Positions 51,827 through 60,312 of a stretch of 64,000 nt of DNA are shown piece by piece. A program made the translations under genes and the position numbers. The first letter of the stretch is position 1. Every line of letters starts with the position of its first letter. Below the pieces are notes generated by a model. The model did not search any database. It saw only the letters and a list, made by a program, of their open reading frames with translations, and was not told where the DNA came from. Origin of the DNA: Iamia sp035575815 (GTDB lineage Bacteria > Actinomycetota > Acidimicrobiia > Acidimicrobiales > Iamiaceae); contig NZ_DATLXO010000063.1 of NCBI RefSeq assembly GCF_035575815.1, forward strand, positions 1 through 64,000. The letters run 5' to 3'.

Positions 51827-53263
51827 ATGGAGACCACGACTGACGCACCCGCTCGGCGCTACCTGGTGCGGACCTTCGGGTGCCAGATGAACGAGCACGA
51901 CTCCGAGCGCATCGCCGGTCTGCTCGAGGCCGACGGCCTGGTCCCGGCCACGAGCGAGGACGACGCAGATGTCGTGGTGCTGAACACCTGCTGCATCCGG
52001 GAGAACGCCGACAACAAGCTCTACGGCACCCTGGGGCACCTGAAGTCGCGCAAGGACGCCCGCCCCGAGCTGCAGATCGTCGTCGGGGGCTGCCTGGCCC
52101 AGAAGGATCGCGACGGGGTACGGGAACGGGCGCCGTACGTCGACGTCGTGCTCGGCACCCACAACGTCCACCGGGCCTCCGAGCTGGTCGCCCGCGCCCG
52201 GGCCGGGGGGCCGATCACCGAGATCCTCGACGCCGCGGTGGCTGACGATGCCACCATGTTCCCCTCGGCGCTGCAGGGCCGGAGAGGCCACGGCCACAAC
52301 GCGTGGGTCACCATCCAGGTCGGGTGCGACAACGCCTGCGCCTTTTGCATCGTGCCCGCGGTGCGCGGCCCCGAGGCGAGCCGCCCCTTCGAGGCCCTGG
52401 TCGACGAGGTCCGTGCGCTGGCCGCCGACGGGGTCAGCGAGATCACCCTGCTGGGCCAGAACGTGAACTCCTACGGGCGGGACCTCACCCTCGCCCAGCG
52501 GCGGGCCGGCGCCGAGGTGCGGGTCCGCCCCCTGTTCGCGGACCTGCTGCGGGCCGCCGGGGCGGTCGACGGCATCCGCCGGGTTCGCTTTACCAGCCCC
52601 CACCCGAAGGACCTCCGGCCCGAGACGATCGCGGCCATGGCCGAGGTGCCCGAGGTGTGCAACCACCTGCACCTTCCACTCCAGTCCGGCAGCAACCGGG
52701 TGCTCGCCGCCATGCACCGGGGCTACACCGCCGAGCGCTACCTCGAGCGACTCGCATCGGCGCGGGCTGCCATTGCGGACCTGGCCGTCACCACCGACAT
52801 CATCGTGGGCTTCCCGGGTGAGACCGAGGCCGACTTCACCCGCACCCTCGAGGTCGCCGCGGAGGCCGGCTACGACTCGGCCTACACCTTCGTGTACTCC
52901 CCGCGACCGGGCACCGAGGCGGCGGCCATGGCCGACCAGGAGGTGCCCCCGGAGGTCGTCGCCGAACGCTTCGAACGGCTCACGGTTGTGGTCGAGCGCT
53001 CGGCGGTGGCCCGGCACCACGCCCGCATCGGCCGGGTCGAGGAGGTCACCGTCGAGGGCCCGTCCCGCAAGGACCCGTCGGTGCTCACGGGGCGGACCGG
53101 CCAGAACAAGCTCCTGCACTTCCCAGCGCCGGCCCCGTTGCGGGTGGGCACCTACGCCACCGTTCGGGTCACGGGCGCCGCCGCCCACCACCTGCGCGGC
53201 GATCTGGTCGACGTGGTCGGTGCGGCCCGCCACCGCACCCGCATCCCGGTCGCCTCGACCTGA
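51827..53263 (+). CDS. miaB: tRNA-2-methylthio-N6-dimethylallyladenosine synthase
   Basis: MiaB is a radical-SAM enzyme that methylthiolates i6A37 in tRNAs reading U-starting codons. The 478-residue product has an N-terminal UPF0004 domain (VRTFGCQMNEHDSERIAGLL, VLNTCCIRENADNKLYG, VGGCLAQKD), the SAM cluster CxxxCxxC in GCDNACAFCIVPAVRG, LLGQNVNSYG, LHLPLQSGSNRVLAAMHRGY, and a TRAM domain near the end. FGCQMN is diagnostic. miaA, its substrate-generating partner, lies 2.6 kb downstream. Confidence 0.95.
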   Translation: METTTDAPARRYLVRTFGCQMNEHDSERIAGLLEADGLVPATSEDDADVVVLNTCCIRENADNKLYGTLGHLKSRKDARPELQIVVGGCLAQKDRDGVRERAPYVDVVLGTHNVHRASELVARARAGGPITEILDAAVADDATMFPSALQGRRGHGHNAWVTIQVGCDNACAFCIVPAVRGPEASRPFEALVDEVRALAADGVSEITLLGQNVNSYGRDLTLAQRRAGAEVRVRPLFADLLRAAGAVDGIRRVRFTSPHPKDLRPETIAAMAEVPEVCNHLHLPLQSGSNRVLAAMHRGYTAERYLERLASARAAIADLAVTTDIIVGFPGETEADFTRTLEVAAEAGYDSAYTFVYSPRPGTEAAAMADQEVPPEVVAERFERLTVVVERSAVARHHARIGRVEEVTVEGPSRKDPSVLTGRTGQNKLLHFPAPAPLRVGTYATVRVTGAAAHHLRGDLVDVVGAARHRTRIPVAST

Positions 53264-53403
53264 GCAACGACCTCGAAGCCTGAGCGCCTGAGCAAAGGGC
53301 CTGGATGTCTGGAACGGGAAGCGGTCGCCGCCCCGCAGGCGCAATGGCGGTTGCAGCTGCGGTCGGCGCTGGGAGGTCGCGATTGGGCGCCATGATGGCA
53401 GGC

Positions 53404-53997
53404 GTGCCCCGATCGCCCGCTGTCTCCGCCCCCGAAGTGGTCGAGGCCGAGTGGGGCGCCCCCGAGGGCGTGGCCCTCATCGATGCCCTGCTCGTCGACC
53501 TCGGAGCGCGGTACGCGAAGGAGGCCACCGCCGCCGATCCGCCTCCACCGCCCGATGCCGGCCCGGCGCCAGCGTCGGCCCCGACCGGTGACCCCCGGTG
53601 GGCGGTGGCGGGAGAGAGCCTCGTGCGGCCTCGCGGAGCGTTCGTGATCGCCCGCTTCGCCGGCCGCCCGGTCGGCTGCGGCGCTCTGCGCCCCCTGCCC
53701 GGCGGACCTGAGGGCATCGGTGAGATCAAGCGCATGTACACCGCGCCGGGGGCTCGGGGCCGAGGCGTGGGACGGGCTGTGCTGAGCCGGCTCGTATCCG
53801 TCGCCACCGACCTGGGCTACACCGGCCTCGTGCTCGAGACCGGAACCCGCCAGGCCGAGGCCATGGCCCTCTACCGGTCCGCCGGGTGGCACCCCATCTC
53901 GCCCTACGGCAAGTACGCGGACGAGGCCCTGTCGCGTTCGTTCGCCCTTGACCTCACCGCCGCCGACCCGCGGTCGCTCTCACCGGCGACGGCCTGA
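53404..53997 (+). CDS. GNAT-family N-acetyltransferase
   Basis: Residues 70-180 or so form a GNAT acetyltransferase domain: GAFVIARFAGRPVGCGALRPL, EIKRMYTAPGARGRGVGRAVL (acetyl-CoA loop RGRGVG) and LGYTGLVLETGTRQAEAMAL followed by YRSAGW. A Pro/Ala-rich loop precedes the domain. The substrate is unknown. GTG 53404 is chosen because CATGAT ends 7 nt upstream in the window's usual -10 spacing; ATG 53392 and ATG 53305 are in frame too. Its stop lies just inside the frameshifted tail of the convergent aquaporin gene. Confidence 0.8.
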   Translation: MPRSPAVSAPEVVEAEWGAPEGVALIDALLVDLGARYAKEATAADPPPPPDAGPAPASAPTGDPRWAVAGESLVRPRGAFVIARFAGRPVGCGALRPLPGGPEGIGEIKRMYTAPGARGRGVGRAVLSRLVSVATDLGYTGLVLETGTRQAEAMALYRSAGWHPISPYGKYADEALSRSFALDLTAADPRSLSPATA

Positions 53998-54095
53998 GGC
54001 GTCCGCCCCGCCGGTCGCCCCGCCGGTCGCCCCGACCCCGGTGCGGGGAGACGCCGTCGACCGGCACGGCTTCACCGTGGGCGTCGACGAGACGT

Positions 54096-54811
54096 TCACG
54101 CCGCGCTGGTGTCGCCCGGGTCGTGGCCGAACAACGCCGGGTAGACGAGCCGGCCAGGGCGCCGCCCGCCAGGGGGGCGACGATGAAGAGCCACAGCTGG
54201 GTGATCCAGATGTCGCCGACGAAGAGCGCCGGGCCGATCGAGCGGGCCGGGTTCACCGAGGTGTTGGTGACCGGGATCGAGATGAGGTGGACCAGGGTCA
54301 GCGCCAGACCGATCGCCAGGCCCGCCAGGGCCGGGTGATCCCGGCGGTCGGTGGCGCCGAGGAACACGAGGAGGAAGCCGAAGCTCAGCACCACCTCGGC
54401 CACCACGGCGGCCAGGAGGCTGTAGGCCTCCGGCGAGCCGTCGGCCCCGAAGCCGTTGGCGGCGAGGAAGTTGTCGCTCGAGGAGAAGTCGGGCGCGCCG
54501 TTGGCGATGACCAGCAAGATGCCCGCGCCCAGCACCGCGCCCACGACCTGGGCGGCCATGTAGGGCAGGGCGTCCCTGGGCGCGAAGCGCTTGGCCACCA
54601 CGTGGCCGAGGGTGACGGCAGGGTTGAAGTGCCCGCCGGAGATGTGGCCGAGGGCGTAGGCCATCGTCAACACGCTCAGCCCGAAGGCGAGAGAGACACC
54701 GAGCACCCCGACGTGGTCGCCGGCGAGCACGGCGGTGCCGCACCCACCGAGCACGAGCCAGGCGGTGCCGATGCCCTCGGCCGCCAGCCGCCGGGTCAGG
54801 TCAGGGTGCAC
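54096..54811 (-). pseudogene. aqpZ: Aquaporin (AqpZ-like) with a C-terminal frameshift
   Basis: A major-intrinsic-protein channel with six helices and both selectivity-filter loops: HISGGHFNPAVTL (first NPA) and TNTSVNPARSIGPAL (second NPA, with Arg). It starts at GTG 54811 behind GGAGG. The frame follows the family to PLAGGALAG and then turns into Arg-rich sequence running to 53954. In another frame, from about 54150 to the TGA at 54096-54098, the normal ending LVYPALFGHDPGDTSAA is intact. One missing base near 54148-54152 (GGC-TCG where GGC-CTC-G is expected) explains this. It may be a true recent mutation or a sequencing error; the channel core is unaffected. Confidence 0.85.
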
Positions 54812-55007
54812 CTCGACCTCCGGGACGGGGGGACGGCGGACGGATCCTGGCGGGAGCGGCGACAGGCCGGTTCCCGTCGCGTCGCAGCGGCGCCCGGACG
54901 CCGGAGGCTACCCTGCGGGGGGCTCGGCGCCCAGAACCCGTCGGTCCCCGTCTCGGCCACCCGATCGTTGAGGCGGCACGCGGGTCGAGCCGGGGCATCA
55001 TGGCCCG

Positions 55008-55835
55008 GTGCGACCGGTGGTCCTCCTCGCCCACAGCCCCGTGGTGGGCCCCGAGACGCTCCTCCCGCTCGCCCTCGTGCTGGCCCAGGGCGGGTGGTCG
55101 ACGTCGGTGCCCGACCTCCGCCCGGTCGCCACCGGAGATCGGGCGACCGCGGCACGGCTCGTGATCGAGGCCCTCGGCCCCTCCGGGCCCGACGACCACC
55201 GGGTCGTGCTGGTCGGCCACAGCCGGGCCGGCGCCTGGCTGCCGGCGATCGGAGCCGCCCTGCACCCCGTGGGCTGGACCGTCGCGGCCACCGTGTTCCT
55301 TGATGCCGTCCTGCCTCCGGTGGCGCCGTGCGTGCCGTCGGCCACGCCCCCCGAGCTCGCCGCCCACCTCGACGCGCTGACCGGACCGGACGGGATGCTG
55401 CCGCCGTGGCCCCAGTGGTGGCCGCCCGCGGCGGTGGCGGCCGAGCTGGGCGACGGGGACCTGCGCCGCCGCGTCGCGGCCGGGTGCCGGGCCGTGCCGC
55501 GCCGGCTCCTCGACGTGGTGCCGGAGGTCCCGGGCGGCTGGCCGGGGCACCCCGTCGGTTACCTGGCGCTGACCTACGAGGCCGAGGCCCGGGCGGCCGA
55601 CGCGATGGGTTGGGCGGTGCGCCGCCACCCGGGCGGGCACATGGCCGCCGCCGCCCGCCCGGCGGCGGTGGCCGGCGTGCTGCTTCGGCTCCTGGGTGAC
55701 CTCGGCGTCGAGGGCGGCCGCCTCGATCGCTCCCCGCACCCGGCGCCCGGCCCGATCGGGGTCACCGCGCCGACCCCGGGCACCGGGTCGGCCACCGTCG
55801 ACCTGCGTGATCCGCCCGTCGGTCCCGACCGGTGA
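55008..55835 (+). CDS. Alpha/beta-hydrolase-like protein
   Basis: The 275-residue product shows the fold's strand and elbow pattern: VVLLAHSPVVGPETLLPLAL, WSTSVPDLRP, then HRVVLVGHSRAGAWLPAIGA with Ser in a GHSRAG nucleophile elbow, VFLDAVLP, and a late HPGGHMAAAARPAAVA that provides the His. The start GTG 55008 follows CATCAT by 6 nt. Its TGA overlaps the miaA start (GTGA), so it is translationally coupled to miaA. The substrate is unknown. Confidence 0.8.
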   Translation: MRPVVLLAHSPVVGPETLLPLALVLAQGGWSTSVPDLRPVATGDRATAARLVIEALGPSGPDDHRVVLVGHSRAGAWLPAIGAALHPVGWTVAATVFLDAVLPPVAPCVPSATPPELAAHLDALTGPDGMLPPWPQWWPPAAVAAELGDGDLRRRVAAGCRAVPRRLLDVVPEVPGGWPGHPVGYLALTYEAEARAADAMGWAVRRHPGGHMAAAARPAAVAGVLLRLLGDLGVEGGRLDRSPHPAPGPIGVTAPTPGTGSATVDLRDPPVGPDR

Positions 55836-56767
55836 TCCGGGCGTCGACGTCGCGACCGCGCGCCGTCGCCCTCGTCGGCACCACCGCATCGGGCAAGTCG
55901 GCCCTGGCCCTGCACCTCGCCCGCACCCTCCGCGACGTGGAGCTGGTCTCGGTCGACTCGATGCAGGTGTACCGGGGGATGGACATCGGCACGGCCAAGC
56001 CCACGCAGGGCGAACGGACCGAGGTGGCCCACCACCTCCTCGACCTGGCGGAGCCCTGGGAGGACTACTCCGTCGCCCGGTTCCAGACCGACGCCCGGGC
56101 CGCTCTCGCCGAGGTGGCCCACCGGGGCCGGCGGGCGGTGCTGGTCGGTGGGACCGGGCTCTACCTCCGCGCCGTGGTCGACGACCTCGACATCCCGGGC
56201 CGGTACCCCGAGGTCCGCGCCGAGCTGGAGGCCGACGGCGACACCCCGGCCCTGCACTCCCGCCTCGTCGAGCTCGATCCGACCGCCGCGGCGCGGATCG
56301 AGCCCGACAACCGGCGCCGCACCATCCGGGCCCTTGAGGTCAGCCTCGGCAGCGGGCGGCCCTTCTCCACCTACGGCCCCGGCCTCGAGACCCATCCACC
56401 TTCGGACATTGCCCAGGTGGGCGTGCGGTTGCCCTCCGCCGTCGTGGCGCAGCGGATCGAGGAGCGGTACCACCAACAGGTGGCCGCCGGCTTCCTCGCC
56501 GAGGTTGACGCCCTGCTGTCCCTCGACCGGCCCCTCAGCCGCAGCGCGGCCCAAGCTCTCGGGTACCGGGAGCTGATCGCCCACCGTCGGGGCGACACAT
56601 CGCTCGACGAGGCCCTCGACGTCGCCGTGGCGCGCACCCGACGCTTCGCCCGGCGCCAGCGGTCCTGGTTCCGGCGCGACCCCCGCATCAGCTGGTTCGA
56701 CGCCGAGCGCGACCCGGACGAGGTCGCGTCCGCCCTCACGGCTCGCGTCACCGCCGCACTGGGGTGA
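55832..56767 (+). CDS. miaA: tRNA dimethylallyltransferase
   Basis: MiaA transfers the dimethylallyl group to A37 of tRNAs, the step before MiaB. The 311-residue product has the P-loop GTTASGKS (residues 16-23), SVDSMQVYRGMDIGTAKPT, VGGTGLYLRAVV, and R-rich C-terminal ARTRRFARRQRSWFRRDPRI. GTG 55832 overlaps the previous stop by 4 nt. dapF and hflX follow. Confidence 0.95.
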   Translation: MIRASTSRPRAVALVGTTASGKSALALHLARTLRDVELVSVDSMQVYRGMDIGTAKPTQGERTEVAHHLLDLAEPWEDYSVARFQTDARAALAEVAHRGRRAVLVGGTGLYLRAVVDDLDIPGRYPEVRAELEADGDTPALHSRLVELDPTAAARIEPDNRRRTIRALEVSLGSGRPFSTYGPGLETHPPSDIAQVGVRLPSAVVAQRIEERYHQQVAAGFLAEVDALLSLDRPLSRSAAQALGYRELIAHRRGDTSLDEALDVAVARTRRFARRQRSWFRRDPRISWFDAERDPDEVASALTARVTAALG

Positions 56768-57021
56768 CCGAGCCGGCCACCACGGGCTCACCGCAGTCGT
56801 CCGCCGGCACGGACCGCCAAACTGCCGCCCTGCTGGGAGCGTGCGACCCACCGTGGTGGCGGTTTCAGGAACGCGTCGCCTCCGCGCCCGGCCGGACCGG
56901 TCGGTGGATGCCCTCGGGCGCGGACTCGGGAGAAACGGTGGGGGAACGGTCCCTCGCCCTGCGAGACTGTGGCGACCACCCGCACGCGGCGCACCGGCTG
57001 CGCTCGGCGCCCCGGAGATCC

Positions 57022-57861
57022 ATGCCTCACCGCCTCACCAAGCACCACGGCCTCGGGAACGACTTCCTCGTGCTGCTCGGCGCCGCCGCCGAGCTGGCCG
57101 GGGTCGGGGCCGACGAGGCTCGCCGCTGGTGCGACCGCCACCGCGGTGTCGGTGCCGACGGCCTGCTGCTGGGCGTCATCGACGACCCCCGGGCCGATGT
57201 CGTGATGACGCTGCACAACGCAGACGGCAGTCGGGCCGAGATGAGCGGCAACGGCATCCGCTGTCTGGCTCAGGCCGAGGCCACCCGTCGGGGCGTCGAC
57301 CGGGCCGAGCTGCGGGTCCTCACCGTCGGCGGCGAGCGGATCGTCGTCGTCGCGCCCGGTCATGACCCCGCCACCGTGCTGGTCTCGGTCGACATGGGCC
57401 CCGCCGGCCCCGGCCCCGAGCCCGATCGCGCCCTCGCCGCCGTCGACGCAGGTGCACTGTCCTCGGCGCAGCTGGCGGCGTCGCCCCGGTGCGACCTCAC
57501 CGTCGACCTCGGCAACCCCCACCTGATCCTGCTCATCGACGACCCCGCGGCGGTCGTCATCACCGCCGCCGGTCCCTACTGGGAGGCGTCGTACTCGGCG
57601 GGCATGAACGTGCACGCCATCGCCCCCACACCGGGTGAGACCGACGCCCTCACCATGGCCACCTGGGAGCGGGGGGCGGGCGCCACGGAGGCCTGCGGCA
57701 CCGGCGCCACCGCCGCGGCGCACGCCGCCCACGACTGGGGCCTCGTCGGCACCGACGTTCTGGTCCACATGCCCGGCGGCGACGTCGAGGTCATCGTCGG
57801 CGAGCACATGACCCTGCGAGGCCCCTCCGTGCGCATCGCCGCGGTGGAGCTGGCCTCGTGA
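57022..57861 (+). CDS. dapF: Diaminopimelate epimerase (first catalytic Cys replaced by Ser)
   Basis: DapF interconverts LL- and meso-diaminopimelate with a two-cysteine acid/base pair. The 279-residue product keeps the frame of the family: KHHGLGNDFLVL, RHRGVGADGLLL, GNPHLIL, and the second active-site block TEACGTGATAAA with Cys225. In the first block, normally MCGNGxR, the sequence is AEMSGNGIRC, so Ser75 takes the place of the catalytic Cys; Cys81 lies six residues on. Activity with Ser is expected to be reduced unless this lineage has adapted. ATG 57022 gives the normal length. It overlaps hflX by 4 nt. Confidence 0.92.
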   Translation: MPHRLTKHHGLGNDFLVLLGAAAELAGVGADEARRWCDRHRGVGADGLLLGVIDDPRADVVMTLHNADGSRAEMSGNGIRCLAQAEATRRGVDRAELRVLTVGGERIVVVAPGHDPATVLVSVDMGPAGPGPEPDRALAAVDAGALSSAQLAASPRCDLTVDLGNPHLILLIDDPAAVVITAAGPYWEASYSAGMNVHAIAPTPGETDALTMATWERGAGATEACGTGATAAAHAAHDWGLVGTDVLVHMPGGDVEVIVGEHMTLRGPSVRIAAVELAS

Positions 57862-59351
57862 CCCCCGACGACGGCGACGACATCGACCTCGAGCCCATCG
57901 ACGACGGCGACCATGCCGATCGCATCCACCCCGCCGACCTCCTGGCCAGCCTCGATGAGGACGACGCCGCCGACGGCGAGGACGGGCCGCTCGACCTGCG
58001 TCCGCCGGCCGACGAGAGCCACCGCGGCGCCTTCGGAGACTACGGAGGCAGCTCCAGCGGCTTCATCGAGCGCACGTTCCGGGAGAAGATCCTGCTCGTC
58101 GGCGTCACCCTGCCGCCCGCCCTCGACGACGACACCGAGGCCAGCCTCGACGAGCTGGAGCTGCTCGTCGACACCGCCGGCGCAGATGTCATGGGCCGGG
58201 TGGTGCAGCGTCGCAACCGGCCCGAGCCCGCCACCTACATCGGCAAGGGCAAGGTCGCGGAGCTGAAGGAGCTGGCCGTCGCCGTCGACTGCGACACCGT
58301 CGTCTTCGACGACGAGCTCAGCCCGTCGCAGCAGAACAACCTCGAGAAGCAGCTCGGGCGCACGGCCATCGACCGCACCGCGGTGATCCTCGACATCTTC
58401 GCCCAGAACGCCACCAGCCAGGAGGGCAAGGCCCAGGTCGAGCTGGCCATGCACCGCTACCGACTGCCCCGGTTGCGGGGCAAGGGCGGGTCGCTCTCCC
58501 AGCAGGCCGGTGGCGCCGGCGGCGGGCTCGGGGCCCGACGCGGCCCGGGTGAGACCCAGCTCGAGGTCGACCGGCGGCGGGTGCTGCGACGGGTCCACAC
58601 CCTCGAGGACGCCCTGCGCGACATAACCCGCCACCGCCAGACCCAGCGCAAGGCCCGGCAGCGCAGCCGGACCGCCCACGTGGCCCTCGTCGGCTACACC
58701 AACGCCGGCAAGTCCACGCTGCTCAACCGGCTCACCGACGCCGACGTGCTGGTCGAGGACCGCCTCTTCGCCACCCTCGACGCCACCACGCGCCGCCTCG
58801 AGCTGCCCGGCGGCGAGGCCGTCTTCGCCACCGACACCGTCGGCTTCGTCCGCAAGCTGCCCCACCACCTCGTGCAGGCCTTCCGCTCCACCCTCGACGT
58901 GGCCGCCGAGGCCGACCTCCTCGTCCACGTGGTCGACGCCTCGGCCCCCGACCCCGCCCTGCAGATGGCCTCGGTCCGCGAGGTGCTCGACGAGATCGAC
59001 GCCGGCGAGGTGCCCGAGCTGCTCTGCTTCAACAAGCGCGACCTCACCGAGGAGGCCAAGCGCCTCGTCGACCGCCACTCGGGCTCGGTCGCCGTCTCGG
59101 GCGTCACCGGTGAGGGCATCGACGAGCTCCTCGAGGCCATCGGCGACCGCCTCCGGGCCATGACCGACACCGTTGCGCTGCTCGTCCCCTTCGCCCGCGG
59201 CGATGTGCTGGCCGAGATCCACCGGGAGGGCGCGGTGGTCTCCGAGGAGGCCGGCGACGACGGCATGCACGTCACCGCCCGCCTCGACGACGTGGGCCGG
59301 GCCCGGCTGGCGGAGTTCGTCGTCGAGGGTCCGGCGCCGACCCGCCACTAG
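57858..59351 (+). CDS. hflX: GTPase HflX
   Basis: HflX is a ribosome-associated GTPase that splits stalled or heat-damaged 70S ribosomes. The 497-residue product has an acidic N-terminal extension (about 65 residues), the HflX domain (EASLDELELLVDTAGADVMG, GKGKVAELKEL, FDDELSPSQQNNLEKQLGR, GPGETQLEVDRR), and a G domain with GYTNAGKSTLLNRL, FATDTVGFVRKLPHHLVQAF and FNKRDL. GTG 57858 overlaps the dapF stop (GTGA). Confidence 0.95.
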   Translation: MTPDDGDDIDLEPIDDGDHADRIHPADLLASLDEDDAADGEDGPLDLRPPADESHRGAFGDYGGSSSGFIERTFREKILLVGVTLPPALDDDTEASLDELELLVDTAGADVMGRVVQRRNRPEPATYIGKGKVAELKELAVAVDCDTVVFDDELSPSQQNNLEKQLGRTAIDRTAVILDIFAQNATSQEGKAQVELAMHRYRLPRLRGKGGSLSQQAGGAGGGLGARRGPGETQLEVDRRRVLRRVHTLEDALRDITRHRQTQRKARQRSRTAHVALVGYTNAGKSTLLNRLTDADVLVEDRLFATLDATTRRLELPGGEAVFATDTVGFVRKLPHHLVQAFRSTLDVAAEADLLVHVVDASAPDPALQMASVREVLDEIDAGEVPELLCFNKRDLTEEAKRLVDRHSGSVAVSGVTGEGIDELLEAIGDRLRAMTDTVALLVPFARGDVLAEIHREGAVVSEEAGDDGMHVTARLDDVGRARLAEFVVEGPAPTRH

Positions 59352-59368
59352 CCTCACCGCCGACCGAC

Positions 59369-60301
59369 ATGGACGCCTCCGTTCTCCTCCACCTCACCTC
59401 GCACCGTCCGCTCTCGCGGCGGGCGATCGGCGAGCTCACGACCGTCTCTCCCGGTGAGGTGCTGGCCATGGCCACCGTCGCCGAGGTGCTCGAGACGGTC
59501 GAGAACACGCCCGGTTGCGTCGGTCTGCTGCCGGTCGAGGACTCCTTCGAGGGCGAGAACACCGCCGTGCTCGACCGCCTCGTGTTCGGGACCTCGCGCG
59601 TGTTCGTCAGCGAGGAGGTCGTCGTCGGCGAGACCCTCGACGCCTTTCGCGTGCGCACCGACGCCCCCGCCGAGGGCCGTACCGCCATCTCGGACCCTCG
59701 TGCCATCGAGCACTGCCACCGCTTCATCCGGGAGAACGGCCTCGCCACCCGCTTCGTGGGCTCGACGGTCGAGGCGTGTCGCACCGCGGCCGAGAGCGGC
59801 GACGTGTCGTTGGTCGTGCTCGCGCCGCGCGAGGTGGCCGAGGCCCACGGGCTGGTGCCCGTGGCCGCGGCGGTCGACGACATGCCCGAGGCCCGGACCC
59901 GCTTCTTCTTGGTCGGCCAGGCGGTGGCGGCCCCCACCGGCAACGACAAGACCACCCTCGTGCTGACCCAGCCGGGCGACCGGTCCGGCAACCTCGAGCG
60001 CTTCCTCGAGGCCTTCGCCGAGCACGAGGTCAACCTGGTCAGCCTGCACAGCCGGCCGCTGCGCTCGTCGGCCAACTACTGCTTCCTCGTCACCGGCGAG
60101 GCCCACCTGGCCGAGCCCCGCATGGCCGCCGCCATTCAGGCCCTGTGGGCGGCCGGGGCCCAGATCAAGGTCGTCGGCTCCTACCCGCACTGGGAGGGCT
60201 CGCAGGTGGTCGCGCCGTTCGTCGAGCCCCCGGCGTCGGTCGGCCGCCAGTCCAGCGCCGCCGAGCGGGGCCGCCTGCTCGGCTCGCCCGCCACCTCCTG
60301 A
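59369..60301 (+). CDS. Prephenate dehydratase paralogue 1 (divergent N-terminus)
   Basis: The 310-residue product has a prephenate-dehydratase-type periplasmic-binding fold (VGLLPVEDSFEGENTAVLDR, SDPRAIEHCHRFIRENGL, GSTVEACRTAAESGD), the TRF motif (EARTRFFLVG), and a C-terminal ACT domain (LVLTQPGDRSGNLERFLEAF, NLVSLHSRPLRSSANYCFLV). It lacks the usual opening (V)xYLGPEGTFS; instead it begins LLHLTSHRPLSRRAIGEL. The ACT motifs GALV and ESRP read GNLE and HSRP, so Phe feedback may be lost. A complete paralogue follows 11 nt downstream. Confidence 0.85.
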   Translation: MDASVLLHLTSHRPLSRRAIGELTTVSPGEVLAMATVAEVLETVENTPGCVGLLPVEDSFEGENTAVLDRLVFGTSRVFVSEEVVVGETLDAFRVRTDAPAEGRTAISDPRAIEHCHRFIRENGLATRFVGSTVEACRTAAESGDVSLVVLAPREVAEAHGLVPVAAAVDDMPEARTRFFLVGQAVAAPTGNDKTTLVLTQPGDRSGNLERFLEAFAEHEVNLVSLHSRPLRSSANYCFLVTGEAHLAEPRMAAAIQALWAAGAQIKVVGSYPHWEGSQVVAPFVEPPASVGRQSSAAERGRLLGSPATS

Positions 60302-60312
60302 GCGCCGGGCCC

